Of a stretch of DNA of 64,000 nucleotides, positions 1-9,419 are shown piece by piece (the first letter of the stretch is position 1; every line of letters begins with the position of its first letter). The position numbers were made by a program, and so were the translations under genes. The notes beneath the pieces were generated by a model, which ran no database searches, was not told the DNA's origin, and saw nothing but the letters and a program-made list of their open reading frames with translations. Origin of the DNA: Leptobrachium leishanense (lineage: Eukaryota > Chordata > Amphibia > Anura > Megophryidae); NCBI GenBank assembly GCA_009667805.1, contig CM019063.1:409982626-410046625 (forward strand), in the 5' to 3' direction.

Positions 1-7
1 TATACCT

Positions 8-541
8 GTGCCCCCCGTCGTTCAGACATCCCAGGTACACATAATGAGGCAGCCAGTACATAGTGAGCAAGCAGTAATTCTAGAGGTGCTGGAGATCCTG
101 AGAGGGGCTAACAAGCTCATTACTCAGCACCTGGATATCCTGTATGCAAGGTTGCTGCAACCTCCTAGGGACGTCTTCCCAAAGGAGCCTGTTCCAGTTC
201 CAGTTAAAGGTTCCAGAGGACCCCTGACCCTGGAGGAAAGGGTATGGAGGAAGACTCAGGGCTTATGCTTTTATTGCGGTTCTTTCCTGCATAAAAGAAT
301 GGACTGTCAATTGCGCCCCCAGAAGTTACCCTCCATGTTCCAGCCTTACCAGGCCCCAGAGTCCACTGCCCTGCACGTCGCAGGACGTCCAAAATCCACT
401 GCCCAACAGGGAGAGACCAGGTGTAATGTCAAGAGTGCTGCCCTGCAGCATGAACAATCTAAGGTGGCTGCTCAGCAGCACAAAGAATCTGAGTCTGCTG
501 TTTGTCAGCTTCAAGTCCTGTCCATGTCTACTGTGCCTAAG
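8..541 (+). pseudogene. Gag-like zinc-knuckle ORF, first part
   Basis: The frame is open to the window edge, so the true start is upstream. The segment contains a CCHC knuckle (CFYCGSFLHKRMDC, about bases 266-310) preceded by basic residues, as in Ty3/gypsy nucleocapsids. The knuckle would bind the element's RNA during particle assembly. The frame runs without a stop to base 541, where the Ty3/gypsy element starts. With that element and one copy of its 5-bp duplication removed, the frame continues without a break at 6349, so this is one ORF cut in two. The repeated Gln- and His-containing phrases just before the break (LQHEQ) reappear just after 6343 (VLQHEQ), which supports the join. Confidence 0.65.
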
Positions 542-1272
542 TGTCACGGATGGCCCTGTTCTGGGGCGCCTGGCAGCAGATTCCTCGCTGCTCGCTGGCC
601 AGGCGCCGAATAATAACGCCACCGGGTGCGCTCACGTGGGACGCCGGGGGGCGGAGCCTGGCGTCATGACGCGGACCCGCCGGGTTTAAAACCCGGCTTC
701 ACTAGTTCGCCGGTGCCCTGACGTGGTATTCACTTCCCGCAGAGCTCTTGTGTTTATTGGCAAAATATCTGTGTCTGACCTTGCTTCTGACTTGAACCAT
801 TCTGTGTATGACCCCTGGCATTGGCGAACGAACCATTCTGTGTATGACCCCTGGCATTGGCGAACGAACCATTCTGTGTATGACTCCTGGCATTGGCAAA
901 CGAACCATTCTGTGTATGACCCCTGGCATTGGCAAACGAACCATTCTGTGTATGACCCCTGGCATTGGCGAACGAACCACCCTGTGTATAACCCCTGGTA
1001 TTGGCATTTACTCTTCTCACGGTTCTGCTCTTAACTTTGGTACCGAGGTCAGTCTGTGTGGCACCCTAAGCACACATCAGACTACCTCTTATATTACTAA
1101 GTCCTAGGGAGAACGAATACTCTATTCTGTACATCTGTCTGGTGTTTACCCTTGTTTGTCTATTGTCTGGTTAATTATCTGTCTAGTTGTGCCGACCATT
1201 CAAGGATCGGAAGGGTAGAGAGCGGTCTACGTATAGGGACCACTATTCTGGTATTCAGGGGGATTCGTGACA
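542..1272 (+). repeat. Left LTR of the Ty3/gypsy element
   Basis: 731 bp, TGTCAC...GTGACA. It contains six 36-bp tandem units at 795-1010 and a TATA-like GTTTAAAA at about 684. It matches the right LTR except for a net 12 bp missing near 1086-1100 and a C/T difference at 1230 (T at 6301 in the right LTR). Confidence 0.9.
795..1010 (+). repeat. 36-bp minisatellite in the left LTR (6 units)
   Basis: Six head-to-tail copies of a unit beginning AACCATTCTGTGTATGACCC. The last unit is diverged. Because 36 is a multiple of three, the array makes long but meaningless ORFs in several frames on both strands. Confidence 0.9.
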
Positions 1273-1286
1273 TTACGTCAGGGCCA

Positions 1287-2618
1287 ATGGATCCCGCAGA
1301 CCTCTCTATTCAGTTGGCACGTATCGCAGCCAGACAAGAGGAGCAGGACCATAGGATGGACCAGATTTCTCTCGCTCTGCAAACCCTGTTAAATCGGTCC
1401 AATACAGGTACCACAAACCCTCCAGACCCAGTATTACCTAGGGTCAGTTCGGTCTCTCCTGAAAGACATAGGCTTAGTATGAAGGCACCCTTACGCTATG
1501 ATGGTACACCAAGCTTATGCCGGGGTTTTTTGACCCAACTCGAGATCTTGTTTGAGAATAACCCAGGGTCTTGTATGTCTGATAAAGCCAAAGTAGGCTA
1601 TCTGATTAATCATTTAACAGAAAAAGCTTTATTATGGGCTACGCCATTGTGGGAAAATAAGAAACCCATCATCTATGACTATGAGGGTTTTACCTCTGAG
1701 TTAAAACGTACCTTTGATCCCTCTAGAAGGGCTACCAATGCGGGTAGGTCCTTGTTTCACATTAAACAAGGTAATAGGAGGGTCTCCGACTATGCCATAG
1801 AGTTTAAGACTTTGACGTCAGAGGTGCTTTGGCCGAACGACGTTTTAACCTTAGCCTTTACCGAAGGCCTGAACGAGGCTTTTATGTTTGAGCTGGCTCC
1901 CTTAAAATTACCAGAAAATCTGGACCATCTGATTGATTTTTGCATAGCCATGGACGATCAAATTAGGGAAAGGAGACACCCCAGAGACAGACCCAGAAGG
2001 GTCTTGCCTCCTTTACCCTTATTACCCAGACACACCAGTACGTCAGGTAACCCGGAGAACGCAAAAACAGATATGCCAGTCGTTGAACCTATGCAAATAG
2101 GAAAAACGGGTATTTCGGAAGCAGAAAGAGCTCACAGAAGAGAAAAGGGGCTCTGCTTCTATTGTGCAGGGGCTGATCATTTCCGCCTTCAATGTCCTCA
2201 GAGACCCAGGGTTAGCAGGGGGGAGAGTGGCAAATCGGGTCAAAGAACAGCCAATACCCAGGTTATCGGTTCTCTGTATGCCTCCTTTGTGGATAGTGAA
2301 AAAAAAAAATCCAGGATTCTGGTACCGATCTCCCTAACCTGGGAGGGGGTTCACCTCAAGACTGAGGCGTTCTTAGACTCTGGGGCCTCAGGTAATTTCA
2401 TGGACAAATATTTTGCTGCCAAAAACCTCTTACCTCTGGTTCTCAAGGAGAAGCCTCTAATGGTGGAGGCCATAGATGGTAAACCCCTGTCATGTCCACA
2501 TATCACTCACGACACTGTCGATGTATGTATGAAAACAGGAGTTTTGCACCATGAAACGATAAGATTTCAAATTATTGAATCTCCCTCATGTCCTGTCGTT
2601 CTTGGTTTCCATGGTTAA
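1287..2618 (+). pseudogene. gag: Ty3/gypsy gag and protease region
   Basis: The ATG at 1287 lies 15 bases after the left LTR and is the natural start; the same frame is open back into the LTR but that part is LTR sequence. Domains in order are a capsid-like region, a basic linker, a CCHC knuckle (CFYCAGADHFRLQC, about 2155-2196) and an aspartic protease with the active-site triad DSG at about 2376-2384. Gag packages the RNA and the protease matures the polyprotein. The frame ends at a stop (2616-2618) just after a VVLGF motif, where the polyprotein should run on into the reverse transcriptase. The break is a shift near a T run at 2606-2608. Confidence 0.85.
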
Positions 2619-3910
2619 CAGAGCACAACCCGGTTATTGATTGGGTCCAGAGAGACATAAAATGTTGGGGTCCTAGTTGTCAGTCTAATTGCCTAGGCAG
2701 GGTCAATGTGATTGGTAGCCTCAATATTGCCACAGCCCCTCCTTTATCTACAGAGGTCCCTGACTGTTATCTGGCATTAAAGGAGGTGTTCTCTAAAGCC
2801 AGGACTGAGGTCCTACCACCACATCGTCCATACGACTGTGCTATTGATTTACTCCCCGGTACTATGCCTCCTAGGGGACACGTATACCCTTTGTCACAAA
2901 AAGAAAATGACATTATGGAGGAATACATAAGGGAGAATCTAGAGCGAGGATTCATCAGACGGTCCTCCTCTCCAGCAGGAGCAGGTTTCTTTTTTGTCTC
3001 CAAAAAAGAGGGAGATCTGCGACCTTGCATCGATTATAGAGGTTTGAATAGGATAACTATAAGAAATGCATATCCCATACCTCTCATAACAGAATTGTTC
3101 GACCGATTAAAAGGGGCCCGTATATATACGAAACTCGATTTACGCGGAGCTTACAACCTGGTTAGGGTTAAAAAGGGGCATGAATGGAAAACGGCTTTTA
3201 ATACACGGAGCGGGCATTATGAATACCTGGTGATGCCCTTTGGATTATGTAATGCGCCAGCCGTTTTTCAGGACCTCATAAACGATACCCTAAGGGATTT
3301 TCTGCAAGAGTTCGTCATAGTATATCTGGATGACATCCTGATATACTCTCCTGATGTGGAAACTCATCACGCCCACGTGAAACAAGTGTTGAAAAAACTA
3401 TTGAAGGCTGGATTGTATTGTAAACTAGAAAAATGTTTATTCGACATAGAAACAGTGCATTTCCTTGGTTATATAATAACCCCTGAGGGTTTTCAAATGG
3501 ATCCTAAAAAACTCTCAGCAATTCTTGACTGGCCTCTACCCCAAGGGCTTAAAGCCATCCAGAGGTTTCTGGGGTTTACTAACTACTATCGGAGATTCAT
3601 TAAAGACTTTTCAGCCTTGGTAGCTCCCCTCACGGCTATGACAAAGAAAGGGGTGGGAAATCAGAAATGGACACCTCAAGCCACTCAAGCCTTTGAGGTA
3701 CTTAAACAAGCATTTACTACTGCCCCTGTTCTCCGACATCCAGATCCGGCTCTGCCTTTCCAAGTAGAAGTTGACGCCTCCGAACTAGGTCTTGGTGCAG
3801 TCTTGTCCCAAAGGGAGGCACCCGACAAACCCTTGCATCCATGCGGCTTCTATTCCGGAAATTGTCCCCGGCAGAGAGGAACTATGACATCGGAAATAGA
3901 GAGTTGTTAG
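2609..3910 (+). pseudogene. pol: Ty3/gypsy reverse transcriptase
   Basis: The RT continues in a second frame after the shift near 2606. Visible are the finger and palm motifs, including VSKKEGDLRPC, TKLDLRGAYN, VMPFGLCNAP and the catalytic YLDDIL at about 3323-3340, followed by LGYIIT and the connection to RNase H (WTPQATQAFEVLK). This enzyme copies the element RNA to DNA in virus-like particles. The frame runs to a stop at 3908-3910, but the conserved RNase H sequence switches frame at about 3855 next to a short C run. The catalytic residues are all present, so only the frame is damaged. Confidence 0.9.
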
Positions 3911-4317
3911 CAGTCATCTCGGCCTTGGCAGAATGGAGATACTTATTGGAGGGGTCTAGGGACCCGATCGTTATCATAACCGATCATAAGAATCTCACGT
4001 ACATTGGAGATGCTAAACGTTTAAATTCCAGACAAGCGAGATGGTCATTGTTTCTTTCAAGTTTTAATTTCGTGCTTACCTATAGACCTGGGTCCAGAAA
4101 CATTAAAGCAGACGCTTTATCGAGACAGTATGAATCTTATGAACATAATATCCAAGATCAGCATCCCATTGTACCCCAGGAAAGGATTATAGCCTCTACC
4201 ACGATTAGTGTCTCGTCTCCTCTAGTGAAAAGGTTGCAGACCGTCCAGGGTGCAGCTCCTGGGGGAAACCTCCCGCGAAACTCTTTGTACCTGAGAACGA
4301 AAGAGAGGAAGTATTAA
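3841..4317 (+). pseudogene. pol: Ty3/gypsy RNase H domain
   Basis: In a third frame, from about 3858, the sequence reads as the RNase H domain that removes template RNA: an NRELLAV motif, then TDHKNLTY at about 3980, then ADALSR at about 4110. A tether to the integrase follows. The frame is lost again near 4285 and once more at a T run at 4320-4322, just before the integrase zinc domain. Confidence 0.85.
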
Positions 4318-5302
4318 CGTTTATCATGACAATAAAACCTCTGGGCATATGGGTATCACCAAAACAGTGTCTAGTATCCGTAAACTCCTCTGGTGGCCCA
4401 CATTGCGCCGAGATGTTAAAGATTACATAGCTGTGTGCGAGGTGTGCACAAGACATAAAAGTCCCAAAACAGCACCCATTGGTTTACTCCAGCCTTTGCC
4501 GATCCCCGAACGACCATGGTCGCATGTAGCCATGGATTTCATAGTAGACTTACCTGAGTCAAGAGGGAATAGTTATACTTACGGTCATAGATCGATTCTC
4601 CAAGATGGGTCATTATGTTCCTCTTCGGAAACTACCTTCGGCAGCCGAACTGGTGCCCATTTTCATTTCTAACGTGGTCCGCATACACGGTATTCCTCTG
4701 GAGATTGTCTCTGATAGGGGGACCCAATTCGTCTCCAGATTCTGGAAAGGGTTTTGTAAGAATGTGGGGATAGACTTATCCTTCTCTTCGGCCTATCACC
4801 CCCAGACCAACGGAGCAGCAGAACGAGCCAACCAAAATATAGAGAAATATCTCAGGTGCTTTATATCAGAACAACAAAATAACTGGTCAGACCTGTTACC
4901 ATGGGCAGAGTATGCTTTGAACAGTGCAGTGAGTGAATCCACAGGACATTCCCCTTTCTTCACTGTTTATGGTTTTGATCCTCCCGTGCTCCCCGCTACG
5001 TTTCCTGATACCACGATTCCTGCTTTGGATGAGCATTTGGCATCATTGAAAGAGACTTGGGAGAGAGTCAAACAGGCACTGGAAGAGAGTAGTGCCATCC
5101 AGAAAACCAAGGCCGACAGACACAGGAGGCAGGCACCCGTGTATCAAGTTGGGGACAGGGTTTGGCTTTCTTCACGGAATATCAAGCTCTTAGTGCCTTC
5201 CATGAAGTTGGCACCTAGATATATCGGCCCCTATAAGATTCTGCGGCGACTCAACCCAGTCTCCTATGCTTTGGCATTGCCCCCCATATTAGGATACACA
5301 AT
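4318..5302 (+). pseudogene. pol: Ty3/gypsy integrase
   Basis: The integrase spans two frames. The HHCC zinc-binding domain lies at about 4325-4460 (GHMG...CEVCTRHK). The catalytic core follows with its first Asp in MDFIVD (about 4533), the second in SDRGTQF (about 4710) and the Glu in NGAAERANQ (about 4810), so the DDE set is complete. This enzyme inserts the cDNA and made the 5-bp CTAAG duplication. A frame break at about 4580 lies between the first and second catalytic residues, at a GT dinucleotide that seems to lack one repeat. Confidence 0.88.
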
Positions 5303-5600
5303 GTGTTCCACGTTAGCCTTTTGAAACCGTTGTTATGTAACCGGTACACCAAGGCCCGTGCTCCACCTCCTCCTGTCTCTGTGGAGGGCGAGGAGGAGTT
5401 CGAGGTTAAGGCCATTTTGGATGCCAGGATGTCTAGGGGGTCCTTACAGTACTTGGTCGATTGGGTGGGTTACGGTCCAGAGGATCGTTCTTGGATTCCG
5501 GCTGCTGAAGTCCATGCCCCTCGGTTGGTGAAGGCCTTCTATGTGACACACCCCCGTGCCCCTGGGGGTCGTCCAGTGGCCGCCCGTGGAGGGGGGTTTC
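5303..5600 (+). pseudogene. pol: Chromodomain at the integrase C-terminus
   Basis: After a frame break at a six-C run (5280-5285) the sequence resumes with HVSLLKP and then a chromodomain: FEVKAILDAR, then YLVDWVGYGPEDRSWIPAAEV. Chromodomains of this class direct integration to modified histones. The open frame ends inside the right LTR at 5728, with the polypurine tract GTGGAGGGGGGTTTC at 5586-5600 within its C-terminal codons, as is usual for chromoviruses. The presence of this domain is what places the element in the chromovirus group. Confidence 0.88.
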
Positions 5601-6343
5601 TGTCACGGATGGCCCTGTTCTGGGGCGCCTGGCAGCAGATTCCTCGCTGCTCGCTGGCCAGGCGCCGAATAATAACGCCACCGGGTGCGCTCACGTGGGA
5701 CGCCGGGGGGCGGAGCCTGGCGTCATGACGCGGACCCGCCGGGTTTAAAACCCGGCTTCACTAGTTCGCCGGTGCCCTGACGTGGTATTCACTTCCCGCA
5801 GAGCTCTTGTGTTTATTGGCAAAATATCTGTGTCTGACCTTGCTTCTGACTTGAACCATTCTGTGTATGACCCCTGGCATTGGCGAACGAACCATTCTGT
5901 GTATGACCCCTGGCATTGGCGAACGAACCATTCTGTGTATGACTCCTGGCATTGGCAAACGAACCATTCTGTGTATGACCCCTGGCATTGGCAAACGAAC
6001 CATTCTGTGTATGACCCCTGGCATTGGCGAACGAACCACCCTGTGTATAACCCCTGGTATTGGCATTTACTCTTCTCACGGTTCTGCTCTTAACTTTGGT
6101 ACCGAGGTCAGTCTGTGTGGCACCCTAAGCACACATCAGACTACCTCACATCTACTCTTTATATTACTAAAGTCCTAGGGAGAACGAATACTCTATTCTG
6201 TACATCTGTCTGGTGTTTACCCTTGTTTGTCTATTGTCTGGTTAATTATCTGTCTAGTTGTGCCGACCATTCAAGGATCGGAAGGGTAGAGAGCGGTCTA
6301 TGTATAGGGACCACTATTCTGGTATTCAGGGGGATTCGTGACA
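5601..6343 (+). repeat. Right LTR of the Ty3/gypsy element
   Basis: 743 bp. It starts directly after the polypurine tract, carries the same six 36-bp units (5854-6069) and ends GTGACA followed by the duplicated CTAAG (6344-6348). Confidence 0.9.
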
Positions 6344-6348
6344 CTAAG

Positions 6349-7431
6349 CTAGCAGTTCCAGTCAAGAGTGCTGTCCTGCAGCACGAACAAATCAAGTCCA
6401 CTGCCTCACAGTGCGAGATCTGGTCCGCCGTTAACCAGTTTGAGAGCCAGTCCACTGCACAGCAGTTCAAGAGACAGTGCCAAGCCAAGGTCACCACTCC
6501 ACAGTGCCAAGCCAAGGTGGTTGCAAAGCACTGTGAGATCAAGATTGTTGCCGAGCCGGTAGCTGCCAAGCCACGCTCACCCGAGCCGGTAGCTGCCAAG
6601 CCACGCTCACCCGAGCCGGCTGTTGCCAAGCCACGCTCACCCGAGCCGGCTGTTGCCAAGCCACGCTCACCCGAGCCGGCTGTTGCCAAGCCACGCTCAC
6701 CCGAGCCGGCTGTTGCCAAGCCACGCTCACCCGAGCTGGCTGTTGCCAAGCCACGCTCACCCGAGCCGGTTGTTGCCAAGCCACGCTCACCCGAGCTGGC
6801 TGTTGCCAAGCCACGCTCACCCAAGCCGGCTGTTGCCAAGCCACGCTCACCCGAGCTGGCTGTTGCCGCCATGTCCGAGTCGCCGCAGAGCCGTGCTGTT
6901 GCCGCCATGTCCGAGTCGCCGCAGAGCCGTGCTGTTGCTGCCATGTCCAAGTCACCACAGAGTCGTGCTAAAAGCGCTGCCCCTCCTGTCCTTGCCAAGG
7001 GTGCTACCCAACCGGTCCACACCAAGGGCGCTGCCCCACCGAGCCCAGCTGTCCCGGCGTCTTCGAGCCCAGCTGTCCCGGTGTCTTCGAGCCCAGTGGT
7101 TCCAGTCCAGTCGCCGCAGAGCCGTGCCAAGGTCCCTGACCCACAGATCCGTACCACTGGTGCCGTGTTCGTGTTGCCGCAGTGCAGAGAGGACACTGTT
7201 GCTGTCCATTTCGCGTCCTGTACCAGGGGTAGGAGACGCAAAAGGACTGGTGCCAGTGCCTTCCAACCTGGACCCAGCTTTGGCTCCCAAGAGGTCTGTA
7301 CCTCAGGCCTGCAAGCCCGAGAGTCGAGTCCTGTCCCTGCTGGATGTTTCCGAGCCTCTAACGGTGCTATTATATGCCTTGAGGACCGAGAGGTGTATGA
7401 GAGGGCTCTACGTATCTACAAGACCCATTGA
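6349..7431 (+). pseudogene. Gag-like ORF, second part, with low-complexity repeat tail
   Basis: This is the in-frame continuation of the ORF at 8-541; together they give at least 538 codons. It has a Gln/Cys-rich stretch (about 6370-6550), eleven copies of a 10-residue unit like PEPAVAKPRS (6551-6870), three copies of a 12-residue unit like MSESPQSRAVAA (about 6870-6968), Ser/Pro/Val repeats (about 7045-7110) and a short unique tail ending at TGA 7429-7431. The polypurine tract and LTR follow within 70 bases, the position where pol normally ends. I know of no function for the repeats; they are Pro/Ala/Lys/Arg-rich and probably disordered. Confidence 0.6.
6551..6968 (+). repeat. Coding tandem repeats: 30-bp (11 units) then 36-bp (3 units)
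   Basis: The 30-bp unit is CCACGCTCACCCGAGCCGGC plus 10 further bases, and units differ by single substitutions such as GAGCCGG/GAGCTGG. Three 36-bp units with GCCATGTCCGAGTCGCCGCA follow. Unit lengths are multiples of three, so copy-number change keeps the reading frame. Confidence 0.9.
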
Positions 7432-7487
7432 CTTTTTTCTTGTCATTTTTCTTGTTGTCCTCTTTTGAGCATCCGGCGTCTGCTCGT

Positions 7488-7500
7488 GGAGAGGGGGGTA
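7488..7500 (+). other. Polypurine tract of the gag-like LTR element
   Basis: GGAGAGGGGGGTA lies immediately upstream of the LTR start (TGTAACG at 7502). Such a tract primes plus-strand DNA synthesis and marks the following LTR as a 3' LTR. Confidence 0.7.
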
Positions 7501-7501
7501 C

Positions 7502-8049
7502 TGTAACGTTGGGGGCTTCCAGCCCTACCTGTGTGCTTGAGGACAGCAAGTCTCATGCTGCTCGCTGTCCACTGCCTGGTTTAAATGGAGACAGGCAGGG
7601 AGGTGATTGCATGAGGTGTGGCTTGAGTGGGGGCGTGGTCTGGTGAAGGTCTTTAAAAACCCTCAGTTAGTTTCAGAAGTTGCCAGATCGTGGTTATCCA
7701 TACCTGAGCTCCTTGTACCTGACTGCTATATTGATTTAACCTGTTATTGACCTCTGCTTGTGTTCTGACCATTCTGCCTTCTGTTGCCCTAGACTATTTT
7801 CTTGTACTACGCTACTGCTCTGATACCGACCCGGCTATTCCATTTGACCATTCTGAACTCTGTATTCCTGATTCTGGCTCGGCTGACTCCTCTCCGTATT
7901 GTTAACCCTTTTCTGTCTAGCTAGTTTACCTGGCCAATTCTAAGGACCAGACAGATAGGGATCATTCACAGCTACACTGTTGGTAGCTTCTGGGTTTTGT
8001 GGAGTGTTGGGGGTTAAGTACTGCGTGGTGGGATCCGGGAACCGTGACA
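7502..8049 (+). repeat. 3' LTR of the gag-like element
   Basis: 548 bp starting TGTAACG and ending CGTGACA, so TG...CA with partly complementary ends. A TATA-like TTTAAAAA at 7651-7658 could be its promoter. The sequence is unrelated to the LTRs of the nested Ty3 element. Confidence 0.65.
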
Positions 8050-8060
8050 CGGAGGAAGAA

Positions 8061-8966
8061 ATGTCCATCAGAGACATTTTGAGGTCCCTACCGACCAGGA
8101 CTGATTTGGAATCCATGATGCAGCAGATGGAAGCGGCATGGGAAGCACGCTGGGAACACGTGACAAAGGATATCCTCCATCTTGGATCGAGAGTTCAAGG
8201 CCTAGAAGGTATTAAAGACCAGAATGAGGACAGAGTGCTAGCTCTTGAGCAGCAGGTCAGTGCACACTCCAAATATTTCACCATGATACGCAGAGATCTG
8301 GATGATGTGGACAACAGGGGACGACGAAATAATTTAAGAATTCGGGGTATCCCTGAACCGCAGGGCCCCTCGGAAGATATCCCAGCTTTGCTGCGCACTT
8401 TGTTTAATCCACTCCTACAACGCCCGCTTGAAGCTCCGCTTCCATTTGATTGAGCCCATAGGGCCTTGAGGGCAAAGGGGACCCCGTCATCGGCCCCGAG
8501 AGACATAATTTGCCGGCTACATTATTATGCGGACAAGGAACGCATCCTGATGGCAAGCCGGAAAACAGATCTCCATGACCGGATGGGACATCCACTTCAG
8601 GTTTTTCCGGATCTTTCCTGGTCTACATTGCAAGCGAGGAGGGCCCTGCGACCGCTCACCCACATTCTCCAGGAACGACAGATTAGATATCGCTGGGGAT
8701 ACCCCTTTTCACTTACTACTACAATTGAAGGGGAATCCTTTTTTGTGTCCTCCCCGGAGGATATACCGCCATTAACCTCGGCTCTGGGTGTCCCGCCTTT
8801 GTCTATCCCAGACTGGTTTGCTATCCCCAGCGTAACTCACAACGCTGGTCAGGTCAGGCCCCAACGCTCCAGATGGCAGACCCCGGTGAAGCGCAGGAAA
8901 CCACCTCAGAGACCCTCGGACTCTCCGCTAGACCAGCTACCCACTACTCCGTCCTCGTGTGGCTGA
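8061..8966 (+). pseudogene. L1 ORF1 protein, one nonsense mutation
   Basis: The ATG at 8061 starts a coiled-coil-rich N-terminus followed by the RRM-like core typical of L1 ORF1p (NRGRRNNLRIRGIPE at about 8312-8356) and a C-terminal domain (APRDIICRLHYYADKERIL). ORF1p binds LINE RNA as a trimer. A TGA at 8451-8453 interrupts the frame between FD and AHRALRAKG. In the two other L1s here the matching position encodes DRAHRALR, so CGA to TGA is the likely change. The frame otherwise stays open to TGA 8964-8966. Confidence 0.85.
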
Positions 8967-9419
8967 GTAAACAGATGGACTCCCCCTTTTGCATACTCTA
9001 CCTACCCTCAACTCATCACCCACATTGTTTCTCTTTATGAGATTTTTTGCATTTGATCGTCTGCCCGGTTCGAACTTCGAACACTGAGCTACTTTGCTTT
9101 CACCGAGCTTGTCGCTGCTGACCGCTCCCCCGCCAGTAGCGGTGACCATAGTTATGTTTAATATGTGCTCTCTCACGGCCCCCAGTCCCGTGACTGGGGA
9201 CCGGTCGAGAGGTCAATGTATTTCAGATTTGCAATTTCCCACGGGGCCCGGATACACCCCGAGGAGGAATTCTCACTGCCTCTCTGTATATATGTTTATT
9301 ACTTTATTATTGATTGATTTTTTTCTTTTTGCAATGCCTTTTTTCCCTCTCCCCCCAGACGCTCTCAGGTTTTTCTCTCCAGGCTGGTACCAGTGGCTAG
9401 TCTTCCCATTACTCCCACT

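Larger units (their letters stand above)
542..6343 (+). mobile_element. Ty3/gypsy chromovirus-type LTR retrotransposon, complete but with frameshifted ORFs
   Basis: A complete 5.8-kb element with LTRs at 542-1272 and 5601-6343. Each LTR begins TGTCAC and ends GTGACA. The 5-bp target duplication CTAAG lies at 537-541 and 6344-6348. Internal order is gag with zinc knuckle, protease, reverse transcriptase, RNase H, integrase and chromodomain, the order of Metaviridae chromoviruses. A polypurine tract (5586-5600) abuts the right LTR. I do not recognise a tRNA primer-binding site after 1272. The LTRs differ by one substitution and a 12-bp net length difference, which indicates a young insertion, yet the coding frame is broken at about six points. 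Confidence 0.9.
1..8049 (+). mobile_element. Gag-like LTR retrotransposon, 3' part, split by a Ty3/gypsy insertion
   Basis: This is the 3' portion of an LTR element whose 5' end lies outside the window. It consists of an ORF with a CCHC zinc knuckle (8-541, continuing at 6349-7431), a purine-rich tract at 7488-7500 and a 548-bp 3' LTR (7502-8049). Everything from 542 to 6343 is a later insertion. No protease, reverse transcriptase or integrase lies between the zinc knuckle and the polypurine tract, so the element looks non-autonomous and would need enzymes supplied in trans. The 3' flank at 8050 is L1 ORF1 sequence, so the element probably landed inside an L1. Its expected 5-bp target duplication (CGGAG at 8050-8054) cannot be checked without the left flank. 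Confidence 0.6.

Noticed and set aside
702..1107. Overlapping repeat-protein ORFs on both strands
   Set aside because: They are translations of the 36-bp LTR minisatellite, repeated in both LTRs (also 5761-6178), with no start context or domain.
1273..1290. Primer-binding site after the Ty3 left LTR
   Set aside because: The sequence does not match a tRNA 3' end I know; self-priming is possible but not demonstrable here.
6246..7290. Minus-strand ORF of 331 codons opposite the gag-like repeats
   Set aside because: Shadow of the plus-strand coding repeats; low-complexity and no motif.
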